Assembly (NCBI GenBank): GCA_041552055.1
Contig: JBFELO010000003.1
Location: forward strand, 1 to 64,000
Origin: JBFELO01 sp041552055
Lineage (GTDB): Bacteria > Acidobacteriota > Thermoanaerobaculia > Thermoanaerobaculales > Sulfomarinibacteraceae
Length of the DNA stretch: 64,000 nt
Reading direction: 5' to 3'
Part shown: in pieces, positions 31,799 through 40,163 of the stretch
Layout of the letters: every line of letters starts with the position of its first letter
Position numbering within the stretch: the stretch's first letter is position 1
Program-made: the position numbers and the translations under genes
Notes under the pieces: model-generated
The model's database searches: none
Seen by the model: the letters and a program-made list of their open reading frames with translations, nothing else
Told to the model about the DNA's origin: nothing

Positions 31799-32410
31799 AT
31801 GACGCACCGTGGGCAGGGGGCGGCCGGCCACACCCTGGTGGAGATAATGGTCGTGATGATGCTGCTCGCAATGCTGGCGGCGGTCTCCGTTCCCGCCCTG
31901 GAGGAGGCCCGCCGAGCCGCGGCCTTGCAGGCCGTCGCGGGCAGACTGTTCGGCCTCATGGTGCGCTGTCGTGCAGTCGCCGTCATGAGGGGTCGAGCCA
32001 CGTCGTTGGTATTCGAGCGCACGAGCGACACGATGTGGCGTTGCTTCATCGCGGAGGACGGAGATCGGGATGGAGTCAACCGGGATGATCTGCGGCGGGG
32101 GCGTGATCGGGTGCTCGGCGACGTGTTGCACCTCGACGGTCGGGCGGCGGGTCTCGGAATTCTGTCCGGTACCGTCGTGCCTGACCCGAGCGGCCGCGGG
32201 CGGTTGAGGGGCGACCCGGACGATCCGGTCCGGGCCGGACGCGGCGACATCATCACCTTCACCCCGGCGCGCACCGCGACACCGAGTTCGGTCTACCTGA
32301 CCGACCACCACAACCGGATGCGGGTGCTCCGGGTGTACGGAGCGACCGGGCGGGTGTACTCCCTGGTGTGGCGCAAGAGCTGGCCCGAATGGCGCAGAAC
32401 CGGGCTGTGA
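31799..32410 (+). CDS. GspH/FimT-type pseudopilin
   Basis: A 203-residue prepilin with a short basic leader and class III signal: cleavage after Gly10, mature start HTLVEIMVVMMLLAMLAAVS with the required Glu at mature position 5. The rest is a hydrophilic Arg-rich globular part typical of minor pseudopilins that initiate type IV pili or type II secretion fibres. GGAGG five bases before ATG. It lies 62 bases after comEA and probably shares its promoter. His at +1 in place of Phe is slightly unusual. Confidence 0.85.
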   Translation: MTHRGQGAAGHTLVEIMVVMMLLAMLAAVSVPALEEARRAAALQAVAGRLFGLMVRCRAVAVMRGRATSLVFERTSDTMWRCFIAEDGDRDGVNRDDLRRGRDRVLGDVLHLDGRAAGLGILSGTVVPDPSGRGRLRGDPDDPVRAGRGDIITFTPARTATPSSVYLTDHHNRMRVLRVYGATGRVYSLVWRKSWPEWRRTGL

Positions 32411-32463
32411 TCACGGGCGGCGAGCAAACGCTCTGAACGTCGAGGCGACGTCGGCCCGTTTGT

Positions 32464-33423
32464 TCAGCAGGAGGGGGAAGCTCGCATCTCCTCGATGATG
32501 GTCTCGCCGACCGAGGCTTCGATCGCTCCCAGAAGCACCGACCGCACGACACGCGCACCTTCGCGGACGGCTGCACCCTCGGCGACCACCGACTCCGTAA
32601 TCTCGGTGTCCTCGTGGATCCGGCTGTGGCGGCCGACGTAGGCGGCACGGAGCCGTGCCGACCGGGCCACCTCTGCCGTGGGATCAACCACCCTCTCGGC
32701 GCCGAGGAGGCGGAGCACGGCGGACAAGTAGTCCTCCGGCGTGCCGATTTCCCGCCAATCGCCGGCCACGACCGCGCCACCGAGTCTGCCCTCGGCGAGA
32801 GCCGGCCACCAGATCCGATCCGGAGTCTCGCACGGGGTCGCCGGAATGGTGTCGAGGGCTTGGCGCGACACCACCATCAAACCGGGGTAGACGAACGGCC
32901 GCTCCCCGGACCGAGGGATGCCCGGCGCCAGAATGCCGGCGACCAGCCCCCCGGGCCCGAGGTAGACCCGAGACCAGCGACTGGGGTCGGGGTGCGGCAT
33001 GAGGCCGAGGGTCACCAGATCCTCGCCGCTGGCGTGGCGGTCGAGCATGGGCTGCAGCGTCGAGTCGAGGAGTCCGTCACCGTTGATGACCAGCACCGGT
33101 CCGCGATCGTCGAGCAAGCCGCGATCGCGCGCCAGAGCGAGACCGCCCGCGGTACCCATCAGCTCGCGTTCGGGCGACAGCTCGAGGTCGATGCCGGGCA
33201 ATGTGACCTCGCCGAGGGCGCATCTCATGTGGTCTGGGAGATGCCAGCAGTTGACGACGATCCGGCGAACCCCCGCGGCGACGGCGAGCCGTACGGCCGA
33301 GGCGACGACGCGACCTCCGGGGAGGGGAAGTGCCGGTTTCGGAACCGCATCGGACAGTGGGCGCATGCGGAGACCGCGGCCGGCGGCTAGCACCATGGCG
33401 ATGCGCGGCGGCTCGGCCGTCAT
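32464..33423 (-). CDS. Sugar-phosphate nucleotidyltransferase (NDP-sugar pyrophosphorylase-like)
   Basis: A 319-residue protein with the nucleotidyltransferase signature AMVLAAGRGLRMRPLSDAVPKPALPL, the VLVINGDGLLD metal site, and a short C-terminal left-handed beta-helix (about 245-305; YVGRHSRIHEDTEITESVVAEGAAV). Similar to mannose-1-phosphate guanylyltransferase or glucose-1-phosphate transferases; the sugar is not decidable. The ATG 33423 overlaps the CYTH-gene stop (ATGA), making the two a coupled pair. Confidence 0.85.
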   Translation of the reverse strand: MTAEPPRIAMVLAAGRGLRMRPLSDAVPKPALPLPGGRVVASAVRLAVAAGVRRIVVNCWHLPDHMRCALGEVTLPGIDLELSPERELMGTAGGLALARDRGLLDDRGPVLVINGDGLLDSTLQPMLDRHASGEDLVTLGLMPHPDPSRWSRVYLGPGGLVAGILAPGIPRSGERPFVYPGLMVVSRQALDTIPATPCETPDRIWWPALAEGRLGGAVVAGDWREIGTPEDYLSAVLRLLGAERVVDPTAEVARSARLRAAYVGRHSRIHEDTEITESVVAEGAAVREGARVVRSVLLGAIEASVGETIIEEMRASPSC

Positions 33424-33983
33424 GTGGGGAACACCATGTCGGCCGGGAGCCCGAGCTCCGGTCGTGCACTGCGGTACTGCTGCCACAGGCTGACGTACGA
33501 GCCGGGCACCGCGCTCAGGGGATCGAGTCCGAGCATTCTGGCGACGCCGTAGAGTTCGCGGGGCATGCCCTCGATCTCGACGTAGTCGCCCATGGGGGTG
33601 TGATCCAGGGTCACCGTGACATCGTCGACGAGCCAGATCTCGCGGTCCTTCTCGTACCGTACGGTGATTCGGAGGCCCAGGCGGCCGAGAATCGCCGCCG
33701 CCGACTCGCCGTCGGAGACCTCCATTTCGATCTCGTCGCGTTCCTTGATCGCGCCCCGATAGCTCGCCGCACCTTTGAAGGTGACGAGGTGTCGATCCGC
33801 CACGGCTCGGAGCCGGAGCACGTGTCCGCCGGACGCCAAGCGCCCGTCGTGGGTGTCGAACAGCAGGTTGACCTCACGCTGGGTGGGTTGGACAAGCTGG
33901 GCGTCCGTCGTCCGGAGCCGATGGCGTACCGACCCGAGGTCCTGCACCGGGATCTTGAGTTCGCTCTCGATGGTCACCGACAC
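33420..33983 (-). CDS. CYTH-domain protein (class IV adenylyl cyclase/triphosphatase family)
   Basis: A 187-residue triphosphate tunnel protein. The diagnostic ExExK lies at residues 6-10 (ESELK), with further charged strands LRLRAVADRHLVTFKG, KERDEIEMEV and DYVEIEGMP. Family members act as adenylyl cyclase (CyaB), thiamine triphosphatase or inorganic triphosphatase; here the activity is undecided. It starts at GTG 33983 without a strong ribosome-binding site, divergent from selB with only 36 bases between. Confidence 0.85.
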   Translation of the reverse strand: MSVTIESELKIPVQDLGSVRHRLRTTDAQLVQPTQREVNLLFDTHDGRLASGGHVLRLRAVADRHLVTFKGAASYRGAIKERDEIEMEVSDGESAAAILGRLGLRITVRYEKDREIWLVDDVTVTLDHTPMGDYVEIEGMPRELYGVARMLGLDPLSAVPGSYVSLWQQYRSARPELGLPADMVFPT

Positions 33984-34019
33984 AGCTTACCGGGTTTGCG
34001 AGCGGTGTACCATGGCGCC

Positions 34020-35927
34020 ATGCGACACGTGGTGTTCGGCACCGCCGGGCATATCGATCACGGCAAAACCTCGTTGGTCAAGGCGCTGACTGGGACCGAC
34101 TGTGACCGGCTACCCGAGGAGCGAGAACGAGGGATCACGATCGACCTCGGATTCGCCCAGTTGACCGAGGGCGACCTGCAGCTCCATTTCGTGGATGTGC
34201 CCGGACACGAACGCCTCGTGCACACCATGATCGCGGGCGCCGCCGGGATTGATCGCGCCCTGCTGGTGGTGGCCGCCGACGAGAGCGTCATGCCGCAAAC
34301 CCGCGAGCACCTCGAGGTGATCCGACTGATGGGAGTACCGGGGCTGGTCGTGGCAATTACCAAGATCGACCAGGTAGATCCGGATCTGATCGATCTCGTG
34401 GTCGAGGAGGTGCGGGAGTACCTCGAGCCGACACCATACGCGTCTGCCACGGTGGTCTCGGTGTCGGCCCGCAGCGGCGTCGGCCTCGATCGTCTCAAGG
34501 ACGTGCTGCTCTCCGAGGCCGCTGCCGCGGTGCCTCACGACATCGAGGACAGACCGTTTCGGCAGGCCGTCGACCGTGTGTTCAGCCTCACGGGAGCCGG
34601 CACCGTGATCACCGGCAGCTCGCTGTGGGGGCGTCTGGGAGTCGGTCAGGAAGTGACGATCCTGCCGATCGGGGAGACCGCCAGGGTGCGTCGCCTCCAC
34701 GTTCACGGGGTCGAGAGGGAACGGGTTGAGGCCGGTGAACGCGTGGCGGTGAACCTGGTGGGTGTCGACAGGGACCGCCTGCGCCGAGGGCACCAGCTGC
34801 TGGAGCCGGGGCCGTGGCGTGTGACGAGAATGGTAACGGTGTCGCTCGAGCTGCTGGCGACCGCCCCGGGACCGCTCGACGAAAATGACGAGTTGGAGGT
34901 GCACGCGCTCGCCGCACGAGTGGCGGCTCGTGTCGAGCGACTCGCCGAGCGGCCCCTCGCGCCCGGCTCTGCGACGGTCGCTCAGCTCAAACTTCGTGAG
35001 CAGATGCTGCTGTTTCCCGGGGATCGACTCGTGTTGCGGCGACCGTCTCCGGTCAACACGTTTGCGGGCGGTCGTGTGCTGGACGCACACCTCGCCCGTT
35101 GGAGGCGACGTGACAGCTCCGGGCTCGGTCAGCTGCCGGCAGTGCACCGTGACGGGTGGCCCCAGCTCTTGGCGAGCTGGATCGAGGCCGCCGGTCTGGC
35201 GGCTGTGACGGCCGAGGAGTTGGCCGGGCGGCTCGGTGTCCTCACCTCCGCGGTCGAGGCGCCGCTCGGACGGCTGATCGACGAGGGCTCGATTCGGACC
35301 CTGGCGACCCGCCCTCCTCGGCTGGTCTCGAGCCGTCGAGTCGACGAGGTGACGGTCGCTGCGGCGCGTGAGCTCGAACGACGATTTGCCGCCGAGGAGG
35401 TTTCGGCGGGGATTCCGGCGCGCGATTTTGCAGCGGCTGTGTTGCCCCGGTCAGCGTTGCCGTTGGCCGATATCTATCTCGACGAGATGCGCCGGCGCGG
35501 CGTATTCGACGTGGCGCAGGGTCGGGTCGTCCCTACGGGCAGTGACGCGCATATGACCGCGGCCGGTGAGGAGCTCGCGGCACGAGTGGAGTCCCTCTAC
35601 CACGAGGCTGGCCTCGACCCCCCGTCACCGGGTAAGGCCGCAGAGACCCTGCGGGCCCGGCCTGCGATGGTGGAAGGGATCTGCCAGTTCCTCGTCCAAA
35701 GGGGACGGCTGGTGCGGCTGGAGGGAAAGCTCCTGCTGCACCGCGGAGCCCTCGACGGGGTGGCTCGCTCGGTTCGCTCCTTGGAGGGTGAGACCTTCTC
35801 GGTCGGCGAGTTCAAAGACCGCTTCGGACTGACCCGAAAGCTGGCCATACCGATTCTGGAGTGGTTGGATTCGGAGAGGGTGACGGTGCGGCAGGGAAAC
35901 CAGCGGAAGATCCTGCGCAGAGGTTAG
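34020..35927 (+). CDS. selB: Selenocysteine-specific elongation factor SelB
   Basis: GTPase that delivers Sec-tRNA to UGA codons with a SECIS hairpin. The 635-residue protein has G1 AGHIDHGKTSL, the switch region EERERGITIDLGFA, G3 VDVPGHERLVHTMIAGA, and G4 ITKID; EF-Tu-like domains 2-3 follow and the C-terminal half holds the SelB winged-helix repeats (about 370-635). ATG 34020 gives the family start MRHVVFGTAGHID. selA, selD and a tRNA-Sec gene are not in the window. Confidence 0.95.
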   Translation: MRHVVFGTAGHIDHGKTSLVKALTGTDCDRLPEERERGITIDLGFAQLTEGDLQLHFVDVPGHERLVHTMIAGAAGIDRALLVVAADESVMPQTREHLEVIRLMGVPGLVVAITKIDQVDPDLIDLVVEEVREYLEPTPYASATVVSVSARSGVGLDRLKDVLLSEAAAAVPHDIEDRPFRQAVDRVFSLTGAGTVITGSSLWGRLGVGQEVTILPIGETARVRRLHVHGVERERVEAGERVAVNLVGVDRDRLRRGHQLLEPGPWRVTRMVTVSLELLATAPGPLDENDELEVHALAARVAARVERLAERPLAPGSATVAQLKLREQMLLFPGDRLVLRRPSPVNTFAGGRVLDAHLARWRRRDSSGLGQLPAVHRDGWPQLLASWIEAAGLAAVTAEELAGRLGVLTSAVEAPLGRLIDEGSIRTLATRPPRLVSSRRVDEVTVAAARELERRFAAEEVSAGIPARDFAAAVLPRSALPLADIYLDEMRRRGVFDVAQGRVVPTGSDAHMTAAGEELAARVESLYHEAGLDPPSPGKAAETLRARPAMVEGICQFLVQRGRLVRLEGKLLLHRGALDGVARSVRSLEGETFSVGEFKDRFGLTRKLAIPILEWLDSERVTVRQGNQRKILRRG

Positions 35928-35943
35928 TCCGCGGTATCCACGA

Positions 35944-36813
35944 TCATTCTGCTGGCGCCGGATCGGGGCTGTAGGTGCGCTCCGTCGTGGCTTCGAACCA
36001 CGTCGATTCGAGGGCCGACAGCTTGATTTGGATCCGGGCGTTGTACACCACCCAGCATGCGACTGGCTCGCCGTCACGCGTTGCGGGATCGAGTCGCCAG
36101 CTGTTCAGGTACGACGAGAGCCAAAGGTCGAAGCCGGAGCTCAAGTCAAGTGGAACGAAACGGTCACAGCGTCCGTCGGCAGTCACGTGAACCAGGGCGC
36201 GCACCAACACGTCTGTCGGACGGCCCGGCACCTTGAGTTTGAAACGCCTCGGGGTGGCCACGGTGGTCAGGTCCGCGGCTGGCGTGAAGGGGAGGTTGAC
36301 CAGGTTCCCGGATGGCGACACCGGCGGCGGAGAGACCGGCGACGACGGCGATCCCGAGTCGGGGGCTTCGAGGGTTTCGTCGGACAGAACGCTCTCCTTC
36401 ACTCGGCCCTCGATCGTGATCTCGACCACGGTCCACGACGGCTGCGCCGTCGTGCCGATGCGCGCAGGCTCGAACCGGGTCGCCTGAAACTCGTCGACCA
36501 GCGCCGTGGTGAGGCCGGGGAACGGTAGAACGAGGGGGACCGCGCCGAGACAATCTCCCTTGGTGTCGACGTACGCGGCCGCCACTGCCCGGCCGGAGAC
36601 ATCCACCTTGCGTGGCGCTTCCGAGGCCACCAGCTGAGGCAGGCTGTCCAACGGGATCGAGAACGGGTTGACGGAATCGAGCGGCACAACGGGCACCGTC
36701 AGTGGGATCTCGGTGCGCAGCCGTTGCTGCCAGGCCCGTGGAGCCGTGTCCTGGGCCGCGGCCGTGACCGCTGCAGCGACGAGTACGAGCGCGACTCGGC
36801 CAATCCTACTCAT
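35944..36813 (-). CDS. Secreted protein with two TonB_C-like repeats
   Basis: A 289-residue protein with a signal peptide (ALVLVAAAVTAAAQ) and two related ~80-residue modules separated by a Pro/Ser linker. Each has the TonB C-terminal pattern: AVAAAYVDTKGDCLGAVPL ... FQATRFEPARIG, and LVHVTADGRCDRFVPL ... LNSWRLDPATRDGEPVACWV. There is no membrane anchor besides the signal peptide, so it would be free in the periplasm and not a true energy transducer. I do not recognise a specific family. A stop follows close to the end of convergent selB. Confidence 0.7.
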   Translation of the reverse strand: MSRIGRVALVLVAAAVTAAAQDTAPRAWQQRLRTEIPLTVPVVPLDSVNPFSIPLDSLPQLVASEAPRKVDVSGRAVAAAYVDTKGDCLGAVPLVLPFPGLTTALVDEFQATRFEPARIGTTAQPSWTVVEITIEGRVKESVLSDETLEAPDSGSPSSPVSPPPVSPSGNLVNLPFTPAADLTTVATPRRFKLKVPGRPTDVLVRALVHVTADGRCDRFVPLDLSSGFDLWLSSYLNSWRLDPATRDGEPVACWVVYNARIQIKLSALESTWFEATTERTYSPDPAPAE

Positions 36814-36844
36814 GCCCGCATCCTATCACGTACACTGACGGGGT

Positions 36845-37921
36845 ATGGCAACTGTGGCCTACGTCGTCTCGGCCCACGGCTTCGGTCATGCGGCGCGCTC
36901 GTGCGCCGTCATGGATGCGATGGCCCGGATTCGGGACGGTCTTAGGTTCGAGATTCTCACCGACGTGCCGCCTTGGTTCTTCGCACAGTCGCTCGCTGCC
37001 GAGCACCACGTTCATCGTCTCGAAACCGACGTCGGGTTGGTCCAGCACAACACGTTGCAGGAGGATTTGGAGGCGACCGTCGAGCGGCTCGACCGGTTGG
37101 TCGGCCCGCAGTCGAATGCCCTCGACGCCATCGTTTCTCGCTGCAGTCGCTCGCGGTGCGGTGCAGTGGTTTGCGACATCGCGCCTCTCGGTCTCGTCGC
37201 CGCCGACCAACTCGGGCTGCCCGGCGTGCTCGTGGAGAACTTCACCTGGGACTGGATCTATCGCGGGTACGCCGACCCACCGGCCGGCCTGATGCGACAC
37301 GCGGACGCGCTCGACGAGATGTTTCGGCTCGCCGACTGCCGGATCCAGACCGTACCGGTGTGTGTGCGGTCCGACGGCGCCCATCAAGTCGCACCGGTCA
37401 GTCGCGAGCCACGGACACCGGTTGCCGAGGTGCGCAGCCGTCTCGGCGTCCCACGACGTGCCGCGCTGGTGTTGCTCACCATGGGAGGGATCCGCTGGGA
37501 CTATCGGTCACTGGAGGTCTTGAGTACGACGCACGGGAAGTGGTTCGTGGTGCCGGATGCGGACGAATCTCCGCTCGGCGGCGGCAATCTGATTCGAGTT
37601 CCGTTCCGCTCCGACCTCTACCATCCCGACCTCGTGCGCGCCGCGGATCTCGTCGTCGGCAAGCTGGGTTACAGCACGGTCGCCGAGGTGTACCATGCAC
37701 ACACGGCGTTGGCGTATCTCGCACGCCCACAGTTCCCGGAGTCGGACGTGCTGGAGCAGTTCGCGATCTCTCGAATGGGGGCGGTCGAGGTCGCCGCCGA
37801 CGACTTCAACACCGGCACATGGCTGAAGGATCTGGACGACTTGCTGGATGTCCCGCAACGGTCCGATCTCCGCAAGAACGGTGCGGCGGCCGCGGCGCGC
37901 GTCATCCTCGATTTGCTGTAG
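36845..37921 (+). CDS. GT-B fold glycosyltransferase-like protein
   Basis: A 358-residue protein resembling family 28/MurG-like transferases: N-terminal AYVVSAHGFGHAARS, a DIAPLGLVAADQLGLPGVLVENFTWDW segment in the first Rossmann domain, and LVLLTMGGIRWDY then DLVVGKLGYSTVAEVYHAHTALAYLAR in the second. Similar architectures occur in UDP-sugar transferases and the N-terminal part of arabinokinase-like proteins. Donor and acceptor are unknown. Very short leader: a TACACT -10 box is 13 bases before the ATG. Confidence 0.8.
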   Translation: MATVAYVVSAHGFGHAARSCAVMDAMARIRDGLRFEILTDVPPWFFAQSLAAEHHVHRLETDVGLVQHNTLQEDLEATVERLDRLVGPQSNALDAIVSRCSRSRCGAVVCDIAPLGLVAADQLGLPGVLVENFTWDWIYRGYADPPAGLMRHADALDEMFRLADCRIQTVPVCVRSDGAHQVAPVSREPRTPVAEVRSRLGVPRRAALVLLTMGGIRWDYRSLEVLSTTHGKWFVVPDADESPLGGGNLIRVPFRSDLYHPDLVRAADLVVGKLGYSTVAEVYHAHTALAYLARPQFPESDVLEQFAISRMGAVEVAADDFNTGTWLKDLDDLLDVPQRSDLRKNGAAAAARVILDLL

Positions 37922-37970
37922 CAGTCGAGGAGTTCGAATACTCGGGTCGTTTCGAGGGGTGGGTTCGGGC

Positions 37971-38004
37971 ACGGAGACGGATACGGAGACGGATACGGAG
38001 ACGG
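37971..38004. repeat. 12-bp tandem repeat GGAGACGGATAC next to the SRP RNA gene
   Basis: Nearly three head-to-tail copies of ACGGAGACGGAT just after the glycosyltransferase gene and directly beyond the 3' end of the SRP RNA (minus strand). It matches the unit composition of the inverted repeat at 26916-26983. Confidence 0.75.
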
Positions 38005-38012
38005 GCGGGATT

Positions 38013-38141
38013 GGGAACCCACCATGGAACCCAGGCGACCTGCGGCACTCGCCGAGATCCTCCTTAGTGCTGCTCCCTTCCGGGCCTGACACGATTCGGA
38101 GGGGGGCGATGCACAGGGCCCGGGCTCCACGGTGGGTTCCC
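38013..38141 (-). ncRNA. ffs: Signal recognition particle RNA (4.5S type)
   Basis: On the minus strand the conserved SRP domain IV is present: GTCAGGCCCGGAAGG followed by GAGCAGCAC, with the GGAA tetraloop and asymmetric internal loop. The two ends form a 16-base-pair terminal stem (38126-38141 with 38013-38028, one wobble), giving a hairpin of about 129 bases, near the usual 100-115. It lies downstream of tadA and two tRNA-Ser genes. In many bacteria tadA, a tRNA-Ser and the SRP RNA gene are neighbours, usually followed by dnaX, which is absent here. Confidence 0.93.
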
Positions 38142-38214
38142 GGCTCGAACGCCGGAGATTCCTCCGGCTGACCGTGGAGTTCGGAGCCCCAACCGGTCCG
38201 AGCCTGGCGGTCGC

Positions 38215-38304
<90 letters not shown>

Positions 38305-38331
38305 TACGACGCGATTGGACTGTCACAGAGC

Positions 38332-38421
38332 TGGCGGAGAGGAAGGGATTCGAACCCTTGGACCTCGTGAAAGGTCAACGGTTTTCGAGACCGCCCCGAT
38401 CGACCACTCCGGCACCTCTCC
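38332..38421 (-). tRNA. tRNA-Ser (anticodon CGA)
   Basis: Ninety bases, same acceptor stem as the neighbouring tRNA-Ser and encoded CCA; anticodon loop CTCGAAA (anticodon CGA), long variable arm, T-loop GGTTCGAATCC. Reads UCG, a favoured codon in a high-GC genome. Confidence 0.97.
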
Positions 38422-38436
38422 GCAGGGCCCTACATT

Positions 38437-38916
38437 CTACGATGACGGTCGTTGTTTGGCAAAGAAGCCACGCAGCAGATGCTGGCTGTGCTCCGCTTCC
38501 AGGCCTCCCCGATGGGGCACCGGAGGTCCGAGCCTGGGATCCTCGGCCAGGTCCGCCGTCGAACCACACGCACCCATGGTGGGGTCGGCAGCACCCCAGA
38601 CCAGTAGGGCGATCCGCGCCTGGCGGCAGGCCGCGACGCACATGGGACAGGGTTCGAGGGTGACGTACAGGGTGCAGTCGGCGAGTCGCCAGTCACCGAG
38701 GACCCCACCGGCCGCCCGCAGGGCGAGGATTTCGGCGTGCGCCGATGGGTCCGCGAGTTCCTGGCGTCGGTTGCCGGCGCGGGCGACGATGTTTCCCCCA
38801 CGCACGACCACGGCACCCACCGGAACCTCGCCGCGGTCGGCGGCGGAGCGCGCCTCCTCGAGTGCGGCCGCCATGAGGCTGTGGTCGTCGTCATCGAAGA
38901 CCCAGTCGGGGTGCAT
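38437..38916 (-). CDS. tadA: tRNA-specific adenosine deaminase
   Basis: Converts wobble adenosine 34 of tRNA-Arg(ACG) to inosine. The 159-residue zinc deaminase shows the catalytic HAE (DPSAHAEILALRAA) and zinc cysteines PCPMCVAACRQARI, plus the N-terminal ARSAADRGEVPVGAVVV. Fifteen bases upstream of tRNA-Ser(CGA), and probably co-transcribed with both tRNAs and the SRP RNA. Confidence 0.95.
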   Translation of the reverse strand: MHPDWVFDDDDHSLMAAALEEARSAADRGEVPVGAVVVRGGNIVARAGNRRQELADPSAHAEILALRAAGGVLGDWRLADCTLYVTLEPCPMCVAACRQARIALLVWGAADPTMGACGSTADLAEDPRLGPPVPHRGGLEAEHSQHLLRGFFAKQRPSS

Positions 38917-38949
38917 GGATGGAGAATATCACCGGGTGTTGAGGCGATG

Positions 38950-38977
38950 AAAAAACCCCCGCGGATCCGCGGGGGTT
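38950..38977 (-). terminator. Intrinsic terminator of the LysM gene
   Basis: Perfect palindrome CCCCCGCGGATCCGCGGGGG flanked on the minus strand by a TTTTTT run, 25 bases after the LysM stop. A strong terminator for minus-strand transcription. Confidence 0.92.
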
Positions 38978-39001
38978 CGATGTTCGGATTGTCCTGGGCT
39001 G

Positions 39002-40099
39002 CTACTTCACCTCGACCCGATCGCCGATGCCAAGCGGTGCCCAGCTGTAGGTGATCTTGGCGGTGGCGTAATCGTCTCCGACGGTCAGGACGCCCGCCTC
39101 GCCGAGGAGAATGCGAGGCATGCCGGGCACCTGGTTGTCGCGGAACACCGTTGCGAAGGTCCCCGGGTAGAGCCCTTCCGCCTTTCCGAGGTCGAGGAAT
39201 ACCAGCTGGTCGGTGCCGGTCTCGATGACGTCGTCCTTGGCGTAAACGATGTATCCGGTGGGATTGCCGTTCGGTTCCTCACACCGGTCCGTGCGGTCGG
39301 GCATGATGACCAGGGGAACCGGGACGGGGGAAAACGGTTCCAGAACATCGCCGATCTCGATCGGGTCACAGGCGAAGGTGATCTCTGCGATGGCGGTGTC
39401 CTCTTGGGCGCACAGCACCTTGATCTGCCCGACCTGACCGTAGACTGTTCCCATCCGCGCGCCGGACACCGGGTGCTTGAGGGGTCGGCGGTGGTCGAGG
39501 ACGAAGAATCGATCGCCGGCCTGCACCCCCTGATTGACGCCGCCGTCCATGTACACCACGTCGCCCTCGCTGAAAGAGTACTGGAGGTCCATGCGCTCGG
39601 CGGACTTGATGGTGAACGGAAATATGCTTTCATCCTCGATCAGTCTCGCGAAGCAGTAGACGTCGGAGGGGCTGCCGAGAGGGTGGGGCGCCTCCGCCGG
39701 TGCGGCCGCTTCACCGTACTCGTCGGCTTCGTCGTACTCGGAGACGACCGTTTCTCCGGGCGCGACCTCCTGTTCTGCGGCCGACGGTTGCACCGCAACG
39801 TCGATCAGGAGCGGATCACCCGGGTAGATCCAGTGTGAATCCAGGATGTACGGATTTCGCTCCCAGATCTGCGGCCACAGGTAGGGGTCACCGAGGTAGT
39901 GTTGCGCCAGGTCCCACAGCGTGTCGCCCCTCTGGATGATGTGGACCGTAACCCCCTCCGGGAAGTCGGTGGGTGGGTCGTACGGCGTCCAGTGGTCCCC
40001 CCTGTAATACAACGGCTGCGGCGGTGGAGCCACAGCCTGTGCCACGACCATCGTTGGGCAAAGAACCGCGAGGATGGCAACCGAAATCAAGGCTCTCAT
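39002..40099 (-). CDS. Exported LysM-domain protein
   Basis: A 365-residue protein with a signal peptide (ISVAILAVLCPTMVVAQA) and one LysM peptidoglycan-binding module (about 50-105; HIIQRGDTLWDLAQHYLGDPYLWPQIWERNPY...). The remaining 250 residues contain two beta-rich repeats (GVNQGVQAGDRFFVLDHRR, LGKAEGLYPGTFATVFRDN), as seen in FlgA-like LysM proteins of several phyla. ATG 40099 is preferred, with GGGAG about eight bases upstream. A TAGAAT -10 box (40154-40149) and its own terminator suggest a separate transcript. Confidence 0.87.
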   Translation of the reverse strand: MRALISVAILAVLCPTMVVAQAVAPPPQPLYYRGDHWTPYDPPTDFPEGVTVHIIQRGDTLWDLAQHYLGDPYLWPQIWERNPYILDSHWIYPGDPLLIDVAVQPSAAEQEVAPGETVVSEYDEADEYGEAAAPAEAPHPLGSPSDVYCFARLIEDESIFPFTIKSAERMDLQYSFSEGDVVYMDGGVNQGVQAGDRFFVLDHRRPLKHPVSGARMGTVYGQVGQIKVLCAQEDTAIAEITFACDPIEIGDVLEPFSPVPVPLVIMPDRTDRCEEPNGNPTGYIVYAKDDVIETGTDQLVFLDLGKAEGLYPGTFATVFRDNQVPGMPRILLGEAGVLTVGDDYATAKITYSWAPLGIGDRVEVK

Positions 40100-40163
40100 G
40101 GCCAAACTCCCGTACTGTGGCAGCACACTCTCAGCACACTACGGTTTTATTCTACCATGAGTG

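Noticed and set aside
33330..34019. Upstream extension of the selB frame
   Set aside because: Antisense to the CYTH gene; the SelB family start MRHVVFGTAGHID is at 34020.
37971..38004. Short tandem array as a CRISPR remnant
   Set aside because: Units are contiguous 12-mers without spacers, and no cas genes are present.
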